Positions 21,763 through 27,486 of a DNA stretch of 27,486 nt are shown here, piece by piece. The stretch covers positions 1 through 27,486 of the forward strand of contig CAKURH010000051.1 in assembly GCA_934675625.1 (NCBI GenBank). The letters run 5' to 3'. The stretch comes from an uncultured Kiritimatiellota bacterium. Lineage in GTDB: Bacteria; Verrucomicrobiota; Kiritimatiellia; RFP12; UBA1067. The notes beneath the pieces are model-generated. The model ran no database searches. It was not told the origin of the DNA and was given only the letters and a program-made list of their open reading frames with translations. Within the stretch, counting starts at the first letter, position 1. Each line of letters opens with the position of its first letter. The position numbers and the translations under genes are program-made.

Positions 21763-22263
21763 ATGCTGAAAGGACAGGATCTCGTTGTGCTTGCGGCACT
21801 GATGGGGGGCGAAGCCTCGCACGAGCCGTATTCAGGATTGGGCAGACGCACGTGCCTGAGTGCATCAGAGGCGTATGCGTCGGTCAAGCGACTGCTTGCC
21901 GCGACTTTGCTGGGCGGCGACCGTCGGGTTTGCAAGCGGAATGCTCTTGAGTTTCTGATTCATGGGCTCCGTTATGCGTTTCCGTTGCGTCCGCTGGAAG
22001 GGACGGCGAAAGGGCTTGCGACGGCCTACGCGGCACCTGTGGCAGAGGGGGCTTTTGCCTCGACGGGGATGAAGCCCGTGTGGCGTTCGCCAGACGGCGA
22101 AGTGTTTGGCCAGGCCTTTGAGCCTCTCTATGAGACGGTTCCTTTGGCGGCGACAAAGGACAGGGCTCTGTATGATCGCCTTGCCGTATTGGATATGCTG
22201 CGGGGTGGTCGCTTGCGTGAACGCCAGTTTGCGGAGTCGAAACTTGAGGAGATGCTGTCATGA
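21763..22263 (+). CDS. winged-helix regulator/antitoxin-like partner of the nucleotidyltransferase
   Basis: The 166-residue product has an N-terminal helix-turn-helix-like region (about 5-50: LVVLAALMGG ... LSASEAYASVKRLLAATLLGG) and a C-terminal part of unknown fold. I choose ATG 21763 because GGAGGAGGG lies just upstream and a promoter/operator sits before it. In-frame starts at 21598 and 21649 would lie upstream of that promoter. The stop overlaps the next start (ATGA at 22260-22263). By analogy with AbiEi-AbiEii pairs it may be the DNA-binding antitoxin, but sequence similarity to AbiEi was not evident to me. Confidence 0.65.
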   Translation: MLKGQDLVVLAALMGGEASHEPYSGLGRRTCLSASEAYASVKRLLAATLLGGDRRVCKRNALEFLIHGLRYAFPLRPLEGTAKGLATAYAAPVAEGAFASTGMKPVWRSPDGEVFGQAFEPLYETVPLAATKDRALYDRLAVLDMLRGGRLRERQFAESKLEEMLS

Positions 22264-22967
22264 ATAACATTGCCGCTTCAATTGCGGCCCTGAACAAAAG
22301 ACTCAAGGGAATCCCGTTTGACTATGCGTTCTTGGGCGGTTCGGTCTTGTCTCTTCTTGTTGATGACGCGACGGTTGACGTTATTCGCGTTACAAAGGAT
22401 GTGGATGTCATTGCGGACGTGCGGACACGGAAGGATTTCCATCAGGAAGAGCGCGAACTGGAGGCTCGGGGCTTTCAGCATGACATGAGCGAAGACGCTC
22501 CAATTTGTCGTTGGCTCGCGGGGGGCATCGTCGTGGATATCTTGCCCGTACGAGAAGAAGTTCTTGGCTGGAAATCGCGTTGGTTTGAAGAGGCGTTGCG
22601 ATCCGCGGCGACAATGCAAATAGGGGGCCAGCAGGTTAAGGTGATTTCGGCACCCTATTTTATCGCCCTGAAACTTGAGGCGTTTGAAGATCGTGGGAAA
22701 GGCGATTTCATCTTCAGCACGGATTTTGAGGACGTGATTTGTCTTTTCAATGGACGACGCTCTCTTGTGGACGAGATACTTGCGGAACCAAAGGTTGGGC
22801 GAGGCATCGCTGAAAAGTTTGCGCAGTACGTACAAGAGCCTGAATTGGAAGATGCCGTCATGGGATTTGTTCAGACTGAAGCGAATCCCGAAGGCCGATT
22901 TGAGCGCATCATGGGTGCTTTTCGGCGACTTGCTCGCCACGATCCACCGCAAGCTGACGAGAACTGA
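22260..22967 (+). CDS. nucleotidyltransferase-fold protein (AbiEii/MNT-like)
   Basis: The 235-residue product shows the polymerase-beta-like nucleotidyltransferase signature: FLGGSVLSLL (G26-G27-S28), then TKDVDVIADV (D47 and D49 as the D-x-D metal pair), and GGIVVDILPV with D93 as the third acidic residue. A helical C-terminal half follows. AbiEii-type toxins with this fold transfer nucleotides to tRNA or proteins and cause growth arrest. It is translationally coupled to the HTH gene, which supports a toxin-antitoxin or phage-defence pair; a plain metabolic transferase is the alternative. It ends 22 bases from the convergent regulator gene. Confidence 0.8.
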   Translation: MNNIAASIAALNKRLKGIPFDYAFLGGSVLSLLVDDATVDVIRVTKDVDVIADVRTRKDFHQEERELEARGFQHDMSEDAPICRWLAGGIVVDILPVREEVLGWKSRWFEEALRSAATMQIGGQQVKVISAPYFIALKLEAFEDRGKGDFIFSTDFEDVICLFNGRRSLVDEILAEPKVGRGIAEKFAQYVQEPELEDAVMGFVQTEANPEGRFERIMGAFRRLARHDPPQADEN

Positions 22968-22989
22968 GAACGTACAGCGGAAATTTCTC

Positions 22990-24150
22990 TCACTTATGAA
23001 CCGTTGTGTGCCGCCATTGGCCCATCGGCAGGCCGAAGCGTTTCTTGAAGACGACCTGCAGGTGAGGAATGTCCGTGAACCCGCAGATGCGGGCGACCTT
23101 CGCGGCGGGCAGCTGCGTCGAGACGAGCCGCTTCTTGACCTCTTCCAGCCGCGCCCGGAGAATCGCCTCCCGGATGGTCGTGTTCTGGTACTGGCGGAAG
23201 CGGAGGTCGGCGAGGCTGCGCGAGACGCCGAGGTGCCGCACGACATCCGCCGTTGAGATTGCCTTCGTCGCGTTCTGCCGGATGTAGTCGAGCGCGGCGG
23301 TGATGAGGTGGGACGCGGGGCTGATTGGCGCGGTCGATTCGCGCTCGATGACGGTCTGCTCGTCGCAGATCTCGCAGCGGGGCCGTTTGCTCGCCCTGTC
23401 CGTCCGTCGGTTGCGCAGCATGCGTGCGAGCATTTTCGCCGCGAGCTGTCCGACGGTGTCGTGACGCGGCAGGACGCTGCTGATGGTCGGCGAGTCGAAC
23501 GCGCAGAGCAGCTCGTCGTTGTCGACGCCGAGCACCGAGACCTGTCCGGGCACGGCGAGCTTCGCGCGCTTGCACGCCTCGATGACCTCCAGCGCGGTCG
23601 TGTCGCAGGCGGCCATGATGGCGGCAGGCTTCGGCAGGGCGAGAAGCCACGCCTTGAGCGAGAGGGTGAGGTCGTTCGGGTCGAAGACGAAGGCGCCATG
23701 CTGCTGGGTGCGCACGGCCTCCGCGAAGGCTTCCGCGCGGATGCGCGACCACCCGTGCTCGTCTTCCGTCGGGACGAACCCGAACGAGCGGAAGCGTCCG
23801 AGCGACAGGAGGTACTCGCCGCCGAAGCGCGCGATGGCCGCGTTGTCGTTCTGGACGTAGGCGACGTTGTGCGGGGCGTCTGGGTCATACGTGCCGAAGA
23901 CGACGACGGACGTCGTTTCGGGGATCGCGCCAGCCGGCAGCGACAGGTAGGTGTCCTCGTCGGTGACGATGCCGTGGTAGCCGCCGGCCCGGATGGCCCG
24001 CACGATGTTCGGCTCGACGGTCTTCTTGGCGATGCGCAGGTACAGCCGCCAGTCCGCGCGGCGCCGTGCGCGTTCGGCGAACCCGGCGAGGAAGTCGCGC
24101 CCGGAGGCGATGGTCGACGACCAGAGCAGGACGAGGATGTTCTTCTTCAT
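22990..24150 (-). CDS. XylR-like AraC-family regulator with LacI-type sensor domain
   Basis: The 386-residue product joins a periplasmic-binding-protein-like sensor domain (about 1-270: ILVLLWSSTIASGRDFLAGF, GYHGIVTDE, VSVLGVDNDELLCAF, SPTISSVLP) to a C-terminal AraC/XylS DNA-binding domain (about 285-386: double HTH with VVRHLGVSRSLADLRFRQ and KVARICGFTDIPHLQVVFKKRFG). This is the layout of E. coli XylR, a sugar-responsive activator. Its ATG overlaps the stop of the upstream ATPase gene (24147-24150), an unusual partner. No sugar-utilisation gene is nearby, so it may act locally or remotely. Confidence 0.9.
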   Translation of the reverse strand: MKKNILVLLWSSTIASGRDFLAGFAERARRRADWRLYLRIAKKTVEPNIVRAIRAGGYHGIVTDEDTYLSLPAGAIPETTSVVVFGTYDPDAPHNVAYVQNDNAAIARFGGEYLLSLGRFRSFGFVPTEDEHGWSRIRAEAFAEAVRTQQHGAFVFDPNDLTLSLKAWLLALPKPAAIMAACDTTALEVIEACKRAKLAVPGQVSVLGVDNDELLCAFDSPTISSVLPRHDTVGQLAAKMLARMLRNRRTDRASKRPRCEICDEQTVIERESTAPISPASHLITAALDYIRQNATKAISTADVVRHLGVSRSLADLRFRQYQNTTIREAILRARLEEVKKRLVSTQLPAAKVARICGFTDIPHLQVVFKKRFGLPMGQWRHTTVHK

Positions 24151-25505
24151 GTGCAGTCAGCCGCAGGGCGAGCGGTCAGCAGGTGCGGCAGTTGGGCTCC
24201 AAAGGCATAGAGCGGAATGTCTTTGGTCGCATGCCCATCCTGATGTGGGGCAAGCGATGTGCGAATCGCATAAGGCGGCGCGAACAGCTCGCGAAAGGTC
24301 TTGAGGCTTTTGGCTTTGGTGTTGATGCCGGCCTTGGCTTCGATTGGGAAGACGGCTGTTTCGCCTTGGACGACGAATTCGACTTCTGCATTGCCGGAAT
24401 CGGACGTCCAGTAATACGGCGTGAGGTTCGTCGCAATGAGTTCCTGCAGGACGTATTGTTCGGTCAACGATCCGCGAAAGTTCGTGAAAAGGGCGTTGCC
24501 GTCGAGCAGCGTCTGCGATGAGAGCCCCGCCATTGCGCCGAGAAGCCCGACGTCGTGCAGGTAAAGCTTGAATGCCGAGAAGTCCTGATACGAGAAAAGC
24601 GGCAGCCTCGGAGGTGACACGCGAAAGACTTGACGGATCATGCCGGCATCATGTAGCCACTGAAGGGCGGTCTCGTATTCGCGCGCGCGTGCGCCGGACT
24701 TGAGCGCCGTGTAGATGAATTTCTTGTTCTCCTTGGCCAGTTGTGCGGGAACGTTGTGCCAGAGGAGCCGGATTTTTCCGAGCAGTTCAGGCGGCGCATG
24801 CTTGACGAAGTCTGCATCGTACGACAGGAGAATGTCCGACTGGATGCGTCGCACGGACGTATAGTCGCCGGTCTCGGCGAATTCGGCGACGGCCTCTGGC
24901 ATGCCGCCGACAAACAGGTACTTGCGCAGCAAGGTTTCGTACAGACCGTGAAGTCCGTCAAGGATTGTCCAGTTCCCCTCTTCCAGAGGCTTCAGGTGGG
25001 CAGGGGTGTCGATGGCTTGGACGAATTCACCGAATGAAAGCGGATGGATGTCGAGGAAACTGACTTTGCCGACGGGAAACGAATTCTTGCGCGGGTGTTT
25101 TTTGTCATCTGTTTTCCCCATGGAAAGGCCGAGCAGCGATCCGGCGACGAGAATGGCCAGATCGGGCATTTCCTCGTTGAAGTACTTGAGGCTGTTGAGT
25201 GCTTGGGGTGATTCTTGAATCTCGTCGATGATGAGCAGCGTCTTGCCGGGCGTGATGGTCTTTCCCGTGAAAGCCTGAATGAGGTCAATCAGTCCAGAGG
25301 GGTTTAGGTCGGAGGCGTCAATCTGGCGCTGCAGCGATTCGTTCTTCTGAAGGTCAATCCGAACAGTGTCGTTCGGATAGTAGGCGTTTGAGAATTCGTT
25401 CATCAGCCATGTCTTGCCGACTTGTCGCGCCCCCATGAGAATGAGAGGCTTCCTTTTGGAAGAATTCTTCCACTTGACGAGGGATTCAAACGATTTTCTG
25501 TACAT
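24147..25505 (-). CDS. AAA ATPase with DUF4143-type C-terminal domain (1)
   Basis: The 452-residue product has an N-terminal P-loop domain with Walker A GARQVGKT (G25-T32) and Walker B LLIIDEIQ (D94-E95), typical of the AAA_14 branch. A C-terminal DUF4143-like region (about 200-450) carries LYLHDVGLLGAMAGLS, GSLTEQYVLQEL and the nuclease-like VEFVVQGETAVFPIEAKAG (E/D ... E-x-K pattern). These proteins are common and poorly characterised. The E-x-K motif suggests a restriction-endonuclease-like fold in the C-terminal part. It is followed with a four-base overlap by the XylR-like gene. A palindromic promoter region precedes it. Confidence 0.88.
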   Translation of the reverse strand: MYRKSFESLVKWKNSSKRKPLILMGARQVGKTWLMNEFSNAYYPNDTVRIDLQKNESLQRQIDASDLNPSGLIDLIQAFTGKTITPGKTLLIIDEIQESPQALNSLKYFNEEMPDLAILVAGSLLGLSMGKTDDKKHPRKNSFPVGKVSFLDIHPLSFGEFVQAIDTPAHLKPLEEGNWTILDGLHGLYETLLRKYLFVGGMPEAVAEFAETGDYTSVRRIQSDILLSYDADFVKHAPPELLGKIRLLWHNVPAQLAKENKKFIYTALKSGARAREYETALQWLHDAGMIRQVFRVSPPRLPLFSYQDFSAFKLYLHDVGLLGAMAGLSSQTLLDGNALFTNFRGSLTEQYVLQELIATNLTPYYWTSDSGNAEVEFVVQGETAVFPIEAKAGINTKAKSLKTFRELFAPPYAIRTSLAPHQDGHATKDIPLYAFGAQLPHLLTARPAADCT

Positions 25506-25524
25506 GATGAGTGCCTTTGCGCGT

Positions 25525-25554
25525 ATTATAGCAAATCAGAATCACATTATTCAA
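25525..25554 (-). promoter_or_regulatory. promoter of the minus-strand ATPase-regulator operon
   Basis: On the minus strand TTGAAT (25554-25549), an 18-base spacer and TATAAT (25530-25525) form a good promoter in extended -10 form (TTGCTATAAT). The -35 box lies inside the first palindrome-like element. Confidence 0.7.
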
Positions 25555-25602
25555 TCGGAAAACGTGATTGCAAATCACATTATTCGGTCGAATAATGTGA
25601 TT
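25540..25602. repeat. tandem palindromic operator-like elements (AATCACATTATTCG)
   Basis: A perfect palindrome has arms AATCACATTATTCG (25573-25586) and its inverse (25589-25602) around GT. A degenerate partner has the arm AATCACATTATTC at 25540-25552 and a right arm ending GTGATT at 25569. The left arms are 33 bases apart, about three helical turns, as expected for cooperative binding. They overlap the -35 box of the minus-strand operon. Confidence 0.8.
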
Positions 25603-25632
25603 GCTTCTGGGACTTTGGGGGACAGGGCTTTT

Positions 25633-25666
25633 GGGGACAGACCCCCATTCGGAGGGGCCTGTCCCC
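25633..25666. repeat. inverted pair of GGGGYCTGTCCCC elements
   Basis: GGGGACAGACCCC (25633-25645) and GGGGCCTGTCCCC (25654-25666) are separated by an ATTCGGA-type spacer like those in the thiM array, so the spacer belongs to the mobile unit. Confidence 0.85.
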
Positions 25667-25774
25667 ACGACAGCCTCTTCAGGTCAACGCAAAGAACGCA
25701 GAGGGAGTGACGCGAAGCGCGCAAAGCCTTTGCGGCCTTACGCAGGCCTTGGCGTGTGCGATGCGCGTGAAGCG

Positions 25775-25854
25775 ATGTGTAGTGAGGCGAGAGGCGAACT
25801 CTCTTGAAATGTGTAGTGAGCCGCTGCAGGGGCTCTCTTGAAATGTGTAGTGGC
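25775..25854 (+). repeat. 34-bp direct repeat, two full copies and a partial third
   Basis: ATGTGTAGTG recurs at 25775, 25809 and 25843, exactly 34 bases apart, and CTCTCTTGAA ends the first two units. The middle 12 bases differ between copies but each can form a hairpin (GAGAG/CTCTC in the first, GAGCC/GGCTC in the second). Confidence 0.8.
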
Positions 25855-25856
25855 TG

Positions 25857-25892
25857 TTGACGGCGATTCGCATGATTTGCTAAAATACGCGC
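25857..25892 (+). promoter_or_regulatory. sigma70 promoter giving a leaderless mRNA for ATPase 2
   Basis: TTGACG (25857-25862), an 18-base spacer and TAAAAT (25881-25886) in extended form TTGCTAAAAT precede ATG 25893 by only ACGCGC. The predicted start is at the ATG itself. Confidence 0.7.
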
Positions 25893-27272
25893 ATGAGGCG
25901 GAAAATATACGAGAGACTGCTCAAATGGAAGCGCGAAGAGGCGGGGCGTTATGCCCTGATGCTTGAAGGTGCGCGGCGTGTCGGCAAAAGCTGGATTGTG
26001 GAAGCGTTCGCCGAACAGGAGTATGAGCATCATCTGATCCTTGACTTTGCCACGGTCAAGCGTTCCGTCAAGGAACTGTTCGAGGACAAGCTGGACGATC
26101 TGGACGAGTTCTTTCTCCTGTTGGAGGCGCGGACGGGCATACCGCTGGTTCGCGGCAAGACGGTGGTTGTCTTCGATGAGGTGCAGCGGTTTCCGCGCGC
26201 GCGGGAGGCCATCAAGTATCTCGTTGCGGACGGCAGGTTCCATTACATTGAAACGGGTTCGCTGATTTCGATCAAGAAAAACGTCGAGGGCATCGTCATT
26301 CCGAGCGAGGAGATCAAGGTTCAGATGCACCCGATGGATTTTGAGGAGTTCCTTTGGGCGATCGGACGCGAGGGCGTCTGGCCGCTGGTCGAGAAGCGGT
26401 TTGCCGCGCGGCAGCCGATGGGCCAGGTTGATCATCGGCTGCTGATGGAGTATTTTAGGCAGTATCTGGTCGTTGGCGGGATGCCGCAGGCGGTTGCGGC
26501 TTTTGCCGCCGAGAAGCGGCTGGACGAGGCCGAACGGGCGAAAAGGGCGATTCTCGACTTGTACTACGAGGACGTCGGCAAGTTTGCCGGGCGGCAGAAG
26601 AACAAGGTGCGCGCAATCTGGCGTGCGATACCGGGCGAGTTGAGCCTTCATGACAAGCGCTTTTCGCCCGGCGTGACGGGAGAGGGCGTGCGGATGCGCG
26701 AACTGGATTCGGCTTTTGAATGGCTCCAGTCGTCAATGACGGTGAACCTGGCCTACAACTCGACTGATCCGAATGTCGGTTTCAAGATGTCGGCCAATCG
26801 AGAAGGGCTGAAGTGCTACATGGCGGACACCGGGCTTTTGGCTTCGCATGCGTTTTCCGACAGTCCGACGACGGTCAAGGATGTGCTGTGGAAGGTTCTG
26901 ACGGGAAAGCTGGAGCTGAACAAGGGCATGCTGATGGAAAATGTGGTGGCGCAGATGCTTCGGGCGGCTGGACGTGAACTCTATTTCCACAAGACATTTG
27001 ACCGCGCCGACGTGGCGAAGCGGATGGAGATTGACTTCCTCCTGACGAAGCCGATGATTACGAGTCGGCGCAACGTGATTCCGATTGAAGTCAAGAGCAG
27101 CAACGACTACACGACGGTCTCGCTCGACCGGTTCGCAGAAGCCTATCCGGGCTATTGCGCGGAGCGTATCGTCCTGTATCCCGGCGATGCGGACTACACG
27201 AAGGCCATAACCTACCTGCCCTTGTACATGACGCCGCTTGTGGCAAGACGCGGTGACGCGAATTTGGCGTAA
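25893..27272 (+). CDS. AAA ATPase with DUF4143-type C-terminal domain (2)
   Basis: The 459-residue product is a divergent homologue of the minus-strand ATPase. Walker A is GARRVGKS (G26-S33), Walker B is VVVFDEVQ (D95-E96), and the sensor-like ETGSLISI follows. The C-terminal region has CYMADTGLLASHAF, LNKGMLMENVVAQML and EIDFLLTKP ... VIPIEVKSS, the same D/E ... E-x-K nuclease-like pattern. It has its own promoter and stands alone. Two such ATPases on either side of a palindrome-rich intergenic region are notable. No biochemical role is established for the family. Confidence 0.88.
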   Translation: MRRKIYERLLKWKREEAGRYALMLEGARRVGKSWIVEAFAEQEYEHHLILDFATVKRSVKELFEDKLDDLDEFFLLLEARTGIPLVRGKTVVVFDEVQRFPRAREAIKYLVADGRFHYIETGSLISIKKNVEGIVIPSEEIKVQMHPMDFEEFLWAIGREGVWPLVEKRFAARQPMGQVDHRLLMEYFRQYLVVGGMPQAVAAFAAEKRLDEAERAKRAILDLYYEDVGKFAGRQKNKVRAIWRAIPGELSLHDKRFSPGVTGEGVRMRELDSAFEWLQSSMTVNLAYNSTDPNVGFKMSANREGLKCYMADTGLLASHAFSDSPTTVKDVLWKVLTGKLELNKGMLMENVVAQMLRAAGRELYFHKTFDRADVAKRMEIDFLLTKPMITSRRNVIPIEVKSSNDYTTVSLDRFAEAYPGYCAERIVLYPGDADYTKAITYLPLYMTPLVARRGDANLA

Positions 27273-27396
27273 ACAATGAACAACACGGTAAAACCAAAGG
27301 AGCTTGCCCGCGACTGAATTTGTTCCCCAGTGTCCGTGAACGGAGTGTTCGCCGATAGCGGTCATTGGGAAGCGGTCTGACGGTCGGTGGTGCAGC

Positions 27397-27458
27397 GGGC
27401 GGTACAACGCCCCTCCTATGAGAACAAAAGTCAATAGGCTAAATCGCCTTGGCGATTT
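27397..27458. other. two short hairpins after ATPase 2
   Basis: GGGCG/CGCCC (27397-27401 and 27408-27412) and AAATCGCC/GGCGATTT (27441-27448 and 27451-27458, two-base loop) are clear inverted repeats. No T tract follows either, so neither is a convincing intrinsic terminator. Nothing else is recognised from 27273 to the end. Confidence 0.5.
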
Positions 27459-27486
27459 CCGCTGTCCCCTTCCGGGCGCCTGATGT

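Larger units (their letters stand above)
25603..25856. other. intergenic DNA with three repeat families
   Basis: No gene is seen. It holds two full GGGGYCTGTCCCC elements in opposite orientation (25633-25645 and 25654-25666) and a partial one near 25617. It also holds a reverse-oriented fragment of the CTCTGCG repeat (about 25682-25702) and the 34-bp direct repeat (25775-25854). Accumulation of these families suggests a tolerated insertion site between two ATPase operons. Confidence 0.6.

Noticed and set aside
22278..23888. A 536-codon minus-strand frame crossing the nucleotidyltransferase and regulator genes
   Set aside because: Low-complexity Ser/Arg translation that spans two well-supported genes in other frames.
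23308..24210. A 300-codon plus-strand frame opposite the XylR-like gene
   Set aside because: Composition-driven shadow; the minus-strand regulator has complete domains.
25775..25854. Possible CRISPR array
   Set aside because: Only two full 34-bp units with a 12-bp variable centre, no spacer-sized intervals and no cas genes.

Overview
The window reads as chromosomal DNA of a diderm, GC-rich bacterium. It holds a type II secretion/type IV pilus platform protein, a lipobox lipoprotein, Sec-type signal peptides and housekeeping genes (purN, rdgB, thiM, thiE, an Rrf2 regulator). Dispersed GGGGYCTGTCCCC repeats, XylR-like AraC regulation, secreted FAD oxidoreductases and very short-leader TGnTATAAT promoters fit my memory of uncultured Kiritimatiellota/Verrucomicrobiota-type gut genomes. 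That assignment is an inference, not something the sequence proves.

Layout. 178-2428: operon of a GspF/PilC protein, a small membrane protein and a Nif3-like protein. 2465-6513: purN, an Rrf2 regulator, a chagasin-like lipoprotein, rdgB and two DUF21 (CNNM/HlyC-type) membrane proteins, mostly overlapping or tightly spaced. 6510-7634 (minus): a membrane-tailed metallophosphatase. 7725-8606: an EamA transporter. 8607-9130 has no gene. 9147-9950: a DjlA-like TerB/J-domain protein. 10099-11508: thiM-thiE, with thiM invaded by the short repeat. 11596-12024: a secreted 21-residue tandem-repeat protein. 12077-14592: a GNAT acetyltransferase and a secreted FAD-dependent oxidoreductase.

From about 14.88 kb to 20.4 kb base composition and codon use become clearly more AT-rich, as expected of an acquired island. 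It opens with a strongly structured RNA ending in a terminator-like hairpin. Four small unrecognised proteins follow. Then comes a compact RiPP-like gene set: a 43-residue Cys-containing precursor candidate, a strong intercistronic hairpin, two radical SAM-SPASM proteins that each carry an N-terminal PqqD-like segment, an amidohydrolase and a Trp/Cys repeat protein. This is the most novel part of the window. The likely logic is that the precursor is made in excess, recognised by the N-terminal domains of the two maturases, modified at or near its three cysteines, and possibly processed further by the amidohydrolase. No transporter or leader peptidase is visible.

20637-27272 is accessory DNA. 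It holds a RhuM-Fic/Doc fusion, an HTH + nucleotidyltransferase pair with a palindromic operator (AbiE-like toxin-antitoxin logic), and a minus-strand operon of a DUF4143-type ATPase translationally coupled to a XylR-like AraC regulator. The divergent intergenic region carries palindromes, GGGGYCTGTCCCC repeats and a 34-bp direct repeat. A second DUF4143-type ATPase follows. No tRNA, rRNA, CRISPR array or transposase gene was recognised.
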